Assembly (NCBI RefSeq): GCF_040412425.1 | Contig: NC_089783.1 | Location: forward strand, 42,541,625-42,605,624 | DNA: 64,000 nucleotides | Direction of reading: 5' to 3' | Source: Macrobrachium rosenbergii | Taxonomy: Eukaryota; Arthropoda; Malacostraca; Decapoda; Palaemonidae | Part shown: positions 37,342-50,199 of the stretch, piece by piece | How the letters are laid out: the number at the start of each line of letters is the position of its first letter | Position numbering within the stretch: position 1 is the first letter of the stretch | The notes under the pieces: model-generated | Database searches by the model: none | Seen by the model: only the letters and a program-made list of their open reading frames with translations | What the model was told of the DNA's origin: nothing | Program-made: the position numbers and the translations under genes

Positions 37342-37900
37342 GAAACTGACCCTTGCATATTCTAAATTAGTTATTTAATGATTTTTCCACTTTGCATTTC
37401 TTGTGCAAAAAAAGATATCTTAAGATGTATAAGGTTAGAAAATACTTTTCCGTAAGTATTGTTTTATTGTTTAAAATTTTTTTAAAGGTTTTGTTTATAA
37501 CATTATTTCAAGAAATGTTTATAACATTGTCTTTCATGTGATTCTTTGTACGCTGATGACTGTCCTTCTAGGGCATTTTATTAACCTCCTTTCTGCCTTA
37601 AAAAAAAGACTAATATCTCTTTGTGTCTCTCTTTTGTGTTCCCAATGTAATAAGATGTGGTGATGCTCTCCTTTCGTATGCACTGAGTTTGTTGAGCATT
37701 TTCTTGCAAACATAATACAGTGCGTGTTTTATGTTGCTGGACACGTCTTTTTTGTATATTAAATCTCTTAGTGTTTTGAGTCTCCCTGCAAATGCATCTA
37801 AATACGTCTGCGCCTTATCTTCTTAAAGAATCCCTCTGTATAAACGTTTACATGTTTATATTTTTTGAAGTCTCTATTATGTACATTTACCGCGTATCCG
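37342..37900. other. Unique sequence, nothing recognised
   Basis: No feature could be supported. Confidence 0.5.
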
Positions 37901-38226
37901 TTTTGGTTTTCTGTAAAAGAAAATACTGAGATGGCTATTTGTCTGTCCGTCCGCACTTTTTCTGTCCGCCCTCAGGGCTGCAAATTGGTACGTTGATCAT
38001 CCACCCTCCAATCATCAAACATATCAAATTGCAGCCCTCTAACCTCAGTAGTTATTTTATTTTATTTAAGGTTAAAGTTAGCCATGATCGTGCGTCTGGC
38101 ACCACTATAGGTGCAGTGCCGTGGCTGAAAGTTTCATGGGCCGTGGCTGAGAGTATCAGCATTATATGCTGTACAGAAAACTCGGTTCTGCCGAAGAGAC
38201 TTGGGCGCATTTTATACGTGTTTATT
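37901..38226 (+). mobile_element. Four-hairpin repeat family, copy 4 (two hairpins damaged)
   Basis: Hairpin I and the terminal hairpin (CTGCCGAAGAGACTTGGGCGC) remain. The outer left arm of the central hairpin is deleted (CCCTCAGGGCTGCAAATTGG joins directly). Hairpin III is missing between ATTATA and TGCTGTACAG. Confidence 0.88.
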
Positions 38227-38229
38227 ATG

Positions 38230-40320
38230 AATCTCCCTGCAGACATCTTCGAATGTGACCTATCTTCCTTTCTCAATTTGTTCCTCGTGTGAGGAGTGGC
38301 CCTTTTGTGCGGGAGTCTGCGAATTGTATCACGTTCAATCAGCGAAGTGATTCCTACTGTTCTCTGGATCCCACTGAGCTTACCAAGCTTAGGAAAAGAA
38401 ATCATCCGAGCTGTAGCAGCCATGCAAGCACGCACGCTTTCCTTTGTGCGTTTACTATTTTCTTTTCTTTCTTTTTTGCGATTATTAACCAAATTACCCT
38501 TGCTTTTCCCTCTCTGTGGGGAAATTCTGCTGACTTGTATACGATTATCATTACGATGAGTTATAGTCTTTTCTACTTGCTGTATTAAAAATAGGATTTT
38601 TCTCGGTGGAGGATGGAGGAGGTTTGGGAAGGATAATGGGTATAAATATTTTCTGTTTGAAATATCAAGCACGGGAGAGCGTAACTTCATACGCGAGGGT
38701 GAACGCAGAATAATGGATGTAAAATGTGCCGTAATGAGAATCGTCAGTTAATGCTCTGCTCAGTCTCATGCAATTGTTGTTTTCCACAATTTTGCGATAA
38801 TTTGCAAATTCATTGTACATTAGAAAGTGTCAGGAGTAGAAATTAGTTATGTGTAAAATATATATATATGTGTGTGTGTATACAATAAAATGTGTGTGCG
38901 TGTTATATCATGTTAGTTTTTGTTTTAGTTTTATTCTCTCACTGTTCTTAGTGCTTATTGTGGTGTAGATAATCATTTCGTGTCAGTCTTTAAAGCCGAC
39001 CATTCTTATAGAACTATTCTGCCTTTAGCTGTTCATGCAATTCAAAATAATAAAATCATTACTGAATTATTCCGTTATTGCTCCTTCCCTTTTAAATGAA
39101 TCTTATTCCCGTATTTGGGACTGTTGATTTAAAGAGGATTATGAGTGATGGAAAGTCAGGGGTTTATGGCAGCAAATGAACGAGGTTCCTGTACAGGACG
39201 GTCTGTTAATTTAGTTGTCTTCTCTGGTTCACTGTATTTGACTGGCGAACCACTCCAACTCCATGACGTAGATTGGAGCCCATTTGCGAAGCCATTAGTT
39301 GGGGCTATGGTGATCTCTGTAGCCATCGGGTAATATTTGGACCTGAGATATATCCGGAATGGGACAGGCTCTTAGAACAAGTCCATGGGGTTTATTGAGT
39401 ACTTTATAAAAAGAGAATATATTAATCGGTCTTTTTAGCTATAAAAGCGGGACTTCTGCAATCAGAGAAAATTTTATACTTTAAAGATTGAGAACATTAT
39501 ACATATTTTTTTTTTAATAAGCCGTAAGTTTTACCATTTGTATAGTCCTTTAGCAGCTGTTCGGCGTTATTGACCCAGGCTATCACGACGACGGACAACA
39601 CTCAGTTACTTTAATTTTTCAGATCCTGATAGTGTTTTATAAGTAGGTCAAGGAATAAACTTTTGACCTACTTACCAAAGTCATAGACCTATTTTTGTGC
39701 AAATGTACCAATATGTAACTTTTTACTGTGACCTGTGGTTTGAATTCGTATCGTTTGCAAATTATACAATTGGTATTGTATCAAAAAACGACCCTCATAT
39801 TTTGAAAATTTCTTCACGAAAAGGGCTCGATTTTCCCCTTCCCAAAGCCAAGGGCAATACGTATTAGGAAAAAGGACAGTATACAGAATTCTTATAAAGG
39901 AGCTAGACGGTTTATAGGATGAATATTCTGAAAGGCTTAGTTTTTTAATACTCTTCAATATAGTACAAAATTAACAAATTCTATAGATTTTTGTTGATTC
40001 CGTGGGTGAGCTCATTTTGTTCAAAGAGAGTTGAGTTTTGTTATTATTATACTGGGACTGTGGATCATGTTTTTATTTAATTTCTTTGTTTACCAGATGA
40101 TCTCCTCTTTCAGCAGTTTTATGTGACTGCCGACGATCGAGTTTTATTATTATAATCCGTGAATATCCTTCAGGTCGTCTGAAAGAAAATTATAGCCTTT
40201 CATGTGACCTCTAGATTGTTATTCGTGTCGTGACAGGTCACGTTACTTGACCTCCTTCTCATAATAAAAATAGCTTCGTTTCCGTCTTTTATATTGGGGC
40301 TATATAGCTGAGACTCCAGG
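38230..40320. other. Mostly unique sequence, nothing recognised
   Basis: Open frames on both strands (for example 38289-38588 and the minus frame 38052-38690) overlap the repeat or lack motifs. Nothing is supported. Confidence 0.45.
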
Positions 40321-40329
40321 GTTAACCTC

Positions 40330-40331
40330 TA

Positions 40332-40408
<77 letters not shown>

Positions 40409-40466
40409 TACTTTGAATATGTACAGTTGTTTCGAAACAACTGTACATATTCAGCTATGTAACTAC

Positions 40467-40559
<93 letters not shown>
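40330..40559. repeat. (TA)n - 38-bp perfect palindrome - (TA)n
   Basis: TA arrays at 40330-40402 and 40470-40559 flank a perfect 38-bp palindrome at 40415-40452 (half-site GAATATGTACAGTTGTTTC, centre TTCGAA). Since TA arrays are self-complementary, the whole 230 bp can in principle extrude as one cruciform. Confidence 0.93.
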
Positions 40560-40564
<5 letters not shown>

Positions 40565-40697
40565 TTTATCACCGTGATTTATATACAATCATGAAGCTAA
40601 AATGGTTACACCATATAATATCATCCATTTATCAGTAAAATTGTGATAATTCATCAGGACTTCCCGAAGTAGCGTGAGGATATTAAACATTTGTAGC

Positions 40698-40699
<2 letters not shown>

Positions 40700-40763
<64 letters not shown>
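40700..40763. repeat. (CA)n microsatellite
   Basis: About 32 CA units. Confidence 0.97.
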
Positions 40764-40765
<2 letters not shown>

Positions 40766-41055
40766 TTTTCAGGGATATCGTATATATATATATTCACTTA
40801 GGGACATTTGATCCCATTTTCTATGGATGCCTTAGTGGTTATACCATATATACATGTTACGCCAAACAGTGTGTTTAGCACTGGCCCAAACCAGGGTGAA
40901 ATTTTCAGGAGCTCGATCAAATTCACTTATGGACATTTGATCCCCGAGATTGCTAAACACGGCGAAACAGTGTAGATGAATCACTGTTTCGCCGTGTCTT
41001 TAAAGTCCTAGGGATTTCGTGAAACCCCTGGTTTCACAGTCTTACTGTAACATAA
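40764..41055. mobile_element. Probable foldback/MITE fragment with CGGCGAAACAGTG hairpin
   Basis: A perfect 16-bp inverted repeat (ACACGGCGAAACAGTG, 40957-40972 and 40982-40997) surrounds a 9-nt loop. A 22-bp block (TTCACTTA.GGACATTTGATCCC) occurs at 40793 and again at 40922, and a related GCCAAACAGTGTGTTTAGC lies at 40862. GGGATTTCGTGAAACCCC at 41011 is also self-complementary in part. This suggests a small, rearranged non-autonomous element. Its ends are not defined. Confidence 0.55.
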
Positions 41056-41659
41056 ATACATACATACATATGTACAAATGTGCCTTAAGGATGGTTATAC
41101 CTGCAGGCATAGATCTGTATGCATAAACTTTGAAACTTCACGTCACGAAGAAGTGATTCATCTTAAGGCATATCACTGACAATATTTCCATGCTAGATAA
41201 TAATGCAGATCTTACGTCTAATCTGCTTTAATGATGGGTCATTTAAGCTCTTAAATGCCCTGCCATGGAATGACTCTTGGATCATGATCTCCTTGCTGTC
41301 CAGCTCTTTGTCATGGAGTTGTCAGGTCGCTCTGTCTCTCTCCACCCTGTGGTTTCGATTGTCAGCTGGCTAAGATTTTGGCTTTTGTGTCATTTTCTAA
41401 TCTTCTGCGTTTGGTCATATTAGCGTGGTTTTGTTTACATTGTGTCTTATTTTTAGTTGTTTCAAAGTATTGAAAACTGATAATGTTTCAAAACATTGAC
41501 GATCTTTATTGTTTTAAGTTTTTTTTTTCTGTGTATTTTAGTTCTTCTCTCTATCTCTTTCTGTTGGTTTTGTTTTTAGTTTGCTGTTAGTATGATTACA
41601 TTTATCTTGCTCTATATCCATATTACGTTGATGTTTCTTGGAATGTAGCCTTGTGATCG

Positions 41660-41660
<1 letters not shown>
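41056..41660. other. Unique sequence, nothing recognised
   Basis: No feature could be supported. Confidence 0.5.

Positions 41661-41661
<1 letters not shown>

Positions 41662-41754
<93 letters not shown>
41662..41754. repeat. (TA)n microsatellite
   Basis: About 43 TA units. Confidence 0.97.
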
Positions 41755-41756
<2 letters not shown>

Positions 41757-42334
41757 TTAAAATTCTTTGTCAAAATTCCATTCTACGTACCTAGTTTTTG
41801 ACCTTCGTTTGAGTAAGGTGCCAAAATATTCAGCCTGTTAAGTATTTTCTTCGTACCAAGAGAGTGCCACACGTGTGCATTCTCACATTTGTACGCGTGT
41901 TGACCTCTGCCCAAATGAGCTTTTTAATGTGGCGTTCCTCACGTGTGTACATACTGTTTGCTTCTGCCTGCACTTGCAATTATAAATTCGTGCGGGCTCA
42001 CACATAACGTGTTTGTTTATACTCCTGTTTCTGCGTATTTACACACGTACGTATGTGTGCTTCTTACATGTGTGTGTGTGAGTATTGTTTGTTTTCACAT
42101 GTGTGTATCCTGCTGCTCTCTTGCCTACACGTGTGCGGTGCTTGCGTGAGTGACGCCCCTTGGGTTGTAACGCAATTTCTTGGTCTTTGGATCTTTTAAT
42201 CTCACAAAAGATTCTTTACCTTTTCGTTTCATGTTACACTGCCGTAACTTTTGCTTCGCATTCCATGTTCTCTCGAAAGTACGCGGTTTATGACGTCAGA
42301 CGATGCGCTGTCTTATTTCAAGTTTTCCATTATA

Positions 42335-42382
42335 TATACATGTATATATATGTATATGTATGTATACATATATATGTATACA

Positions 42383-42441
<59 letters not shown>

Positions 42442-42451
42442 TATATATATA
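42335..42451. repeat. Interrupted (TA)n array
   Basis: TATACATGTATATA-type mosaic to about 42390, then about 22 pure TA units. Confidence 0.95.
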
Positions 42452-42920
42452 CAATGCTGTATATTTCATAATAGCCCTATTTGGTAATATCTTTGCTTTT
42501 TTTCTTAAGTATTTTGTTGGCTAATTTTCTTTGTCTGTGTGTGTGTATTGCTCTAACAATTGTATTTTGATTTTGTAAATCTCATTTCCTCACGCTTATC
42601 AGATTCCGTATAGTAACAAAACTGTCTTTATATAATGTTCCGAAGAAAAAGATATAACTAACATTCAGGAGAAAATACAAATTGCTGAATGAGAAAGTAG
42701 AAGCCTGACTTGGCAAATTCATGCCCTTTCTGACTGCTCTTTATGAAGACAGTATCCGAAGATCCATTTTCCTGGACGTCAAAATGTTATAATGAGCCTC
42801 GCCCTGAATGACCCTAGGACAGGTTGATTCGTACCTTTGAGACTTTGTTCGATTCCCCCGTTTCGGGCACACACTCATCCTGTTCTCTGGGTTACTTCCT
42901 CAGGCAGTGCCACTGAGAGA

Positions 42921-43300
42921 GGGATAAGTATGTATGGGATTTTGTATGTTGGAAAGAGCTGTTGCTGCCACTTTTTATTTTGTTGATTATTAGGTAACTC
43001 ATATTTATTTTTATTTTGTTGATTGTTAAGTAAATGTCATATTTATTTTTTATTATTAACAAAGTTTTATTATCAACTGCATGTCTTATTTATATTCTAT
43101 TATTAAGTGAGAAAGTGGTGTGTATGGGATTTTGTATAGTGGGAAGAGCTGTTGCTGGCACTGTTTATTTTGTTGATTTTCAAGTAAATGTCAAATTTAT
43201 TTTTTTATTAACTGTAAGTCTTATTTATTTTTTACTGTTAAGGAAATGATTTATTTATTTTATGATTATTAAGTAAAAATGTCTTATTTATTTTTTATTG
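42921..43300 (+). repeat. 190-bp imperfect tandem duplication
   Basis: TGTATGGGATTTTGTATGTT at 42931 recurs at 43121 as TGTATGGGATTTTGTATAGT. Both are followed by GAAGAGCTGTTGCTG-type sequence, TTTATTTTGTTGATT and AAGTAAATGTCA, with T-rich TTATTTATT filler. Confidence 0.85.
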
Positions 43301-43511
43301 TGTAATTTTAACGTGAAACCGATGACTGGCTAATATGGGAGAGATGCAGAAGAGGATAGTTAGAGAGGAATAAAGATGAGCCGGAAGAGGAGGCGAAATC
43401 GAGAGAAGAACATTAAATGGAAATGAAAACAATTTATTGCTGTTCCTCGAGATCGATTTGCCCTTCGTGCATTGAGTTTGGGATTAAATTCTTGCGTGCT
43501 TTGAGGGATCG

Positions 43512-43563
43512 TCTTCTTCTTCTCCTTCTTCTTCTTCTTCTTCTTCTTCTTCTTCTTCTTCTT
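43512..43563. repeat. (CTT)n microsatellite
   Basis: About 16 CTT units with one CTC interruption near 43523. Confidence 0.95.
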
Positions 43564-44017
43564 GCCCCTGTCAGGGAGAGTGATCATCATCAGCCAGTCA
43601 TTGCCTCTGTTCGCTTCCTGCGCAGATTCTTCCTTGCTGTGCGTCTCTTCCTCTCTTTCTCTCATGGAGGCCTTGGCTAAGTTTTCGTGCAAAGCCATTC
43701 AAGCAAAAGCCGTAGCTTTTAGATTGCTCCCGTCGTCCTTTTGGTGTGACACGGAAGTATTTGTTTTCATTTCGTGAGGGGGAACTAGGTCGAAGTTCAC
43801 GACATACGCGAATTCAGGTCGTGCTTTTTCTAATGAAGGTGATTGTGCGGGAAAATGGTATTTATGCTAACAGTGGAATATACGTGGTTATAGCTATGAT
43901 GGCTGGTAGCTGTTTTATGTTCGTTGTCTGTTGGTTAAGTCGTGATACTGAAAGTTATTTTACTCTAATTGTAATTGTTATTTTATGAGGAATGTACACA
44001 CTCACGCACACACACAC

Positions 44018-44230
<213 letters not shown>

Positions 44231-45061
44231 ATATTATTTTATGTTGTTGCAATAACGGGAGTTATTACAGTAATGATAATTCATAAAACTTTTAGGTCAA
44301 AATTTGTATTTTCTGTACACCTGTTTTTGGTTATTCACAAAAAATATTTTTCTTTGCCACGATTATAATGAAGTCATTTTGTACTCTATATGGTCGAGGA
44401 TTGATTTTCTAACTTGTGTATGGATTATATCGCTGTAATCAAATGCCAATCCATTCTAATGCCATAAACCACAATCTCACCGACAGTCTTCTCTTCTCAA
44501 CCCATCCCTGACCCTTATGTTTGTTGGATTGTAATTACCCTTGGGCCAAATTGTCAGGTCACCTGGGCAGGTGTTTTTATCTTGAAGAAGTTATGGAACA
44601 ATGTCAGGCAAGGCAGCCGCAAAATTGACTTGTGATTTTGATGACCCTGGGGACGTTTGACTTTAAATCTTGCAGTCAGTCTGAACTTCAGGTTATTCAG
44701 AACCTTGAGGAAACATGAAAATGGGTGCCAGAGTTATCGTAATATTAAAATTGTAAAAAAAAAAAAAAAATCAGCAGGATACGTGACCTCATTCTAGCAC
44801 TGGCCATAAACAACTGGTGACCCCACTGATGACTTGGGTTCCCCTTTGTTAAAAATGTTGTTAATGAGATGTACGAGAAAACAGCTGCATGTAACTCCCC
44901 GATGCTTTAGGTGTAATTATTTTTCACCATGTGTTAATAGCTATGCATGCATTTCCTATCACCTTCTGTTACTTCTTTCAAACGACACCGTATTCTTTGG
45001 AAGCTTGGATTTCAAGTCAGTGGTCCCTTTGGGCTTGTTCCTTATGAAAAGGGTTCATCTT

Positions 45062-45064
<3 letters not shown>
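44231..45064. other. Unique sequence, nothing recognised
   Basis: No feature could be supported. Confidence 0.5.

Positions 45065-45131
<67 letters not shown>
45065..45131. repeat. (AAT)n microsatellite
   Basis: 22 AAT units without interruption. Confidence 0.97.
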
Positions 45132-46531
45132 TACATTTTTTTAGGGAGAGACTGGATCACACTCTTGCCCATTCGTATCCATAGTCCCAAAATATACATT
45201 TAATGTTTCTTGTTTCGTAAGAACCTTTGATAATCCAAGGTTCTAAAGGACCCTTATTCTTCGTGTTCCTTCATCTTCCTCCTTGGTCTTTCCTTTATGC
45301 CTTTTTTTGATGATGTGGTCATTTTCTTTACTTCCCAACATTATATGAAGACATTCCCACCTTTTGTAAAAAATATGCAGATTTTTTTAATGTGTTAAAA
45401 TTGATATGATGGCTTACCACTTTCCTAATGTGGTTCTCCATAGGTTTTTAACCAATAATGCTTTATGTAAATATTTGTATTGTTAAACGCAAAAGCATGG
45501 TGATATGATGATATACTTCTCTTTTTTTATTATGAATGTGTGGGTATGTTGAGCTAGCAGTTGTTCTTTCAGACATGGTGTCAATTTGTTATTTTAGTAG
45601 TTAATTTGATATTTAAACAGTTATCAAATACCAGACTATTAATTTAGTATCGTGCCCCCAACAAATTATATACCAAAAATTAGAAAGCTGACTCACCATT
45701 TAATTTAGATTTACCACCATTCTCACCTCTTACCTCGAGTTAAACAGTAAATTACACTATGATATGTCTATCCACGGATTTTAATTAAAAGGACATAGTA
45801 AATTTTGGAAATACTAGATTTTTCAAGCACCTCAAGAATGAGAATGAATAAAATCTTTAAAAGTCCCAATTTAAGATATTCTAATATTTTGTCCTAGTAT
45901 CTCAACTTTTAAATTTCAATTTTGTTTGTTTTGACACAACTTTTCAAAATACATATTTTATAAATTCAAAGGGTTCACTTCAACGAATGACATTATTAAT
46001 AGAAACTGTGTACGGATTAATGAAGTATGGTATTCCAGAGTCTAAATGTGATACCTTAAAAGTTTACACAAAAAAATTGCCCATGAAAACTAATTTCACT
46101 GCTCTGTTAAGTCAGCTGGCTGCAATGAGGTGCAGTATTGCTTTTTGACCCACACTTTAGGATGGTTATATTGAATTTTTCGTTTCAGAGGAATATCAGT
46201 TTGCTATATCTATGCTCTAGATATTCCATCAGTTTCAGATGATATTTGCATACCAGTAACTTTTTCCCACGAATCTAAGAGCCAAAATTTGTTTATTGAT
46301 TAAAGGTGCAGTTATGAAATATTACTTTGAATTCATTTTGTCTCAGTGATGGATACATTCTAAGCTTTTAACGTCCATATCTGCAAGCTAGACAATGTAT
46401 GTTGTATCTTAATGAAATGATTGCCCGTCCTTCTGAAATAATATTCAGGAATTTAACTGCATATATTACCTGCTTCTTTTTTCCATTGTCTATCTTTTTC
46501 TTTCAGTAGTTCAGTTTGCTACAACAATGAG
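45132..46531. other. AT-rich unique sequence, nothing recognised
   Basis: No gene, RNA or repeat could be supported. Confidence 0.5.
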
Positions 46532-46935
46532 TTTTAGTTTTCTGTGAAAGAAAACTATTATGCCGGCTTTGTCTGTCCTTCCGCACTTTTTCTGTCCGCC
46601 CTCTGATCTTAAAAACTAACGAGGCTAGAGGGCTGCAAATTGTTATATTGATCATTCACCCTCCAATCATCAAACATGCCAAATTGCAGCCCTCTAGCCT
46701 CAGTAGTTTTTATTTTATTCAGGGTTAAATTTAGCCATAGTGGTGCGTCTGGCAACGATATAAGACAGGCCGCCACCGTGCCGTGGTTAAAGTTTCATTG
46801 CCGCGGCTCATACAGCATTATACCGAGACCACCGGAAGATAGATCTATTTTCGGTGGCCTTGATTATACGCTGTAGCGGCTGTACAGAAAACTCGATTGC
46901 GCCGAAGAAACTTCGGCGTATTTTATACTTGTTTA
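46532..46935 (+). mobile_element. Four-hairpin repeat family, copy 5 (full length)
   Basis: All four hairpins are present. The central arms lie around 46615-46710. Hairpin III (GACCACCGGAAGATAG against CTATTTTCGGTGGCC) is at 46826-46860. The terminal hairpin GCGCCGAAG/CTTCGGCG is at 46899-46918. It ends ATTTTATACTTGTTTA. Confidence 0.92.
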
Positions 46936-46939
46936 TTCT

Positions 46940-48364
46940 TGTAATTAAGATGACCAATATCATGGCAAACAAATGCGTTTCTTGAGCAAGGAGCCTTTTG
47001 ATGTAAAGAATAAAAAAAAAAATGTGGAAATTAACGTCAGAGTAAGTAATGGACCTGCACTTGAAAGGAGTGAATTATAGAACTCTTGGGAATTGTAAGC
47101 TGTGGGGTTTTTCTTGATATTACTACATTTTATTTCAGTGACTGTAGTTATCCCCAGTGCATAGTAGTAATAAAATCAGTTCTTTGTGGATAAAAGCATA
47201 ATTGTTATCGCGTGCAGTTATGGAAGATATTACCGTTACCCAAGTGTGTGTATCTTCACGTCAAGAGAAAGACGGTTTTTGTTTATCATTTATAATCTCA
47301 TGGTTTTCGATTTGGATATTTGTCTCATAAACAGGAAAAAATTGAACCAGTGTTAAATTTTATATGTATGTAATATACTCAATTATCTACTCATTCTTTG
47401 TACATCTTGTTCACCAACTTAGGGCTTACTGAATATTTGTAGAGTGAGCATGATATAATCACGTTCTCTTCTGGTTCTACGTATTGCACTGAATTGTCTG
47501 CTTTTGAAGAAAACACAAGAAATATGAGTTTTGATCATGCATTTCAATTTAATTTATTTTTGGTGGGGTAAATCTCTCGGACTTTCCTGTCATGTGACAG
47601 CTTCAGATTTGGGCAGTGGAGTTTAATGCCCTTTTTTGTTTCTGGTGCTTAGATTAATTAATATGTTGGGTATTTGATATTATACTACTCAAATTTTATG
47701 TAATTAACCTTGAATGTTCGAGTTTCAGCTATTTTAGGGGACCTTCAAGTGTTCTTGATTTTTAAGGTGGCGTATGACCTTTGGCCTCCGAGGATTCGGT
47801 TAATGTTAAATGGTTCGGTATGATAAAAACATTATTACATGACTCCATCCTTATAGAACTGCACGTAATATGATTACTATGAAGTACCGTCCATTAGCCA
47901 GGCAATTTAAATAATTACTCCGTTACACCATTCCTTTGTTTTTATCTTTGTTTTATTATGCAAGGATTGTACTTAGATAATTATTTCATGGGGAGCACAA
48001 ACCATTTTGAGCTTGAATGAGAGGTTGCTTTCATGTGTGAAGATGATGTTCTTTGTTATAGGTTTAATAAGAGGTTAGTTGGTCTCCGCGTTGTTCTTAG
48101 ATTGCGAGCCGGCTCTGAAGCATTTCATACAAATATTGCTTCGGTGAATTCAGTTATGGATAGCTAGCCGTATCCATAGATGTTTTGTTTCATAGCTACA
48201 AACATTCCACGGTTTTTAACGTAGCTTTAACAGTCTGTGACCTTTTATGCCGGGAGCCATTTGCATAAAACTTGAAAACTCTTCAGTTATTCCCAGCAAA
48301 TCACCAATAAATTTGCAGTCTCTTCAGAAATTAGTCCATTGTAAATGTTTTGCAATATGTATAT

Positions 48365-48365
<1 letters not shown>
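46940..48365. other. AT-rich unique sequence, nothing recognised
   Basis: No gene, RNA or repeat could be supported. Confidence 0.5.

Positions 48366-48404
<39 letters not shown>
48366..48404. repeat. (GT)n microsatellite
   Basis: About 19 GT units. Confidence 0.97.
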
Positions 48405-48409
<5 letters not shown>

Positions 48410-49014
48410 ATGGGTACTCTCTTTCCTTAAGTAATTGCGTTGCATTGTAGCTGGCCAATTTGCAGATGAAAAAATTTGCAGCTTGTATATCTCAATTATA
48501 GCTCAAGTTGTACCACACTGCCATTGCAACTAACATTTCTGATTAGAACAAACGGCTAGGTGTTGTTATTTAATGGGATGACCGTAGCAAGGTATTATAC
48601 TAACTCTGGCTCTCCATTTGTTCGTGTACTTCTACGGTACAGGCATATACCTGGTTATTGATATATTAATATGTTATTTCATAATGTCATGTTTAGAATA
48701 TTTTAGCATTTCAAGCTATTGTTTAGATGTAAACTCAGGCTTACGTTGTTTCATGTTTTCATTCGTTTTTGAGAATAATCAGGTACATCCGTCCATCCCT
48801 TTATCTGTCTTCATGAAACCTTTCTTTGTTTCCCCCCTTCTTTGAAGTTTCACATTTTGGTTCCTAATTGGTCTTTGTGAGAGCGCAAGTGGCGATGCAA
48901 CCATTACCCTCATCACCTATTGCTAGTGCAAGTTGAGCTTCTTGCCGAATGCTTCGAATGATTAGCGCTAAGTGAGCGAGCCTTGGGATCTCCTAATTGG
49001 CCACTTGATATGGC

Positions 49015-49107
49015 TGAGGGGAGATGAGGAGGAGGAGGAGAAGAAAAAGAACATGAAGGGAGGGAGAGAAGAGGGGAGATCAGGAGGAGGAAGAGGAGGA
49101 ATCTTTT
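49015..49107 (+). repeat. Polypurine tract
   Basis: About 90 nt of almost pure A/G (GGAGGAGGAGGAGAAGAAAA and following), broken by only a few pyrimidines. Such tracts can adopt triplex structures. Confidence 0.85.
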
Positions 49108-49832
49108 AAAGTAATTGCAAGCCCTAGGTAATTGTTGCTGGTGGAAATACTTGGAGGGACAGTAATTGCTGGTTAATTAGAGTACCTGTAGTGACTGGTA
49201 ATGCTATAGTTCTTGATATTGTTTTTCTGCACGTGGTTGCCTCTTTCGGAATTGTTTTACTAGCTTTTTCATTTTTTGTAACCCCAAAACATCATTGGTA
49301 CAGTATAGTTGAATGAATATAGATTTGTTTAAATTTGGTGTTAATTGAATTTTCTCTGCTCTGTACACGGATGCTGTGAATACCTTGTTATTCTTACCGC
49401 TTACCTTCTCTAATAGCCCATGAATTTTTATATATACTTGAAATTATAGATTATACTCATTCTGGATTACTGAAAACTGCAGTAATTTTGTTATCCATTT
49501 AATAAAATGACCTTAGTTTTGATTAGAGTCTGAGTAATGTTATTTAGTATTTTTTATCGTATGGTATATTTTATTTTAAATCTAGTGCTTGTCGCTGTGT
49601 CCACGGTACTTTGGAATATGGGAGATACCAGTAGAATAGGGATCGCCATAATTTTTATATTTTTTGTTGAGAGCTACGAAGGGAAGTGTTCCTTACTTCT
49701 GCCTAGTAGCTTTATGTATAGGCGTAAACAAATACATCATCACTTCTTAATGTAATCTTAAGTAAAATAAGCCAATTTTGACCGCTTAACGTTAGAACTT
49801 GTGTACATTAGTATCGTAATACAGCCTTCAGA
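49108..49832. other. Unique sequence, nothing recognised
   Basis: A 72-codon frame (49537-49755) has no recognised motif. Confidence 0.5.
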
Positions 49833-50199
49833 TTTTAGTTTTCTATAAACGAAAACTATTGAGATGGCTTTGTCTGTCCGTCCGCACTTTTTCTGTCCGC
49901 ACTTTTTTTTGTTCGCCTTCAAGTCTTAAAAACTACTGAGGCTAGAGGCCTGCAAATTGGAATGTTGATCATCCACCCTCCAATCTTCAAACATACTAAA
50001 TTGCAGTCGTCTAGCCTCAGTAGTTTTTATTTTATTTAAGGTTAAATTTAGCCATAACCGTGCGTCTGGCAACGCTATAGGACAGGCCACCACCGGGTCG
50101 TGGCTGAAGGCTTCATGGGCCACGGCTCATTCAGCGTTATACACTGGACAGAAAAATCGATTGTGCCGAAGAAACTTCCGCGCATTTTTTAATTGTTTA
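49833..50199 (+). mobile_element. Four-hairpin repeat family, copy 6 (hairpin III deleted)
   Basis: The central hairpin arms are intact. TCCGCACTTTTTCTG is duplicated in the 5' part. Hairpin III is cleanly missing: TCAGCGTTATACACTGGACAG replaces CAGCATTATAC...ATTATACGCTGTACAG. Confidence 0.88.

Noticed and set aside
38052..38690. 212-codon minus-strand open frame
   Set aside because: Its C-terminal third runs through a four-hairpin repeat, and the rest is low-complexity basic sequence without any motif or splice context.
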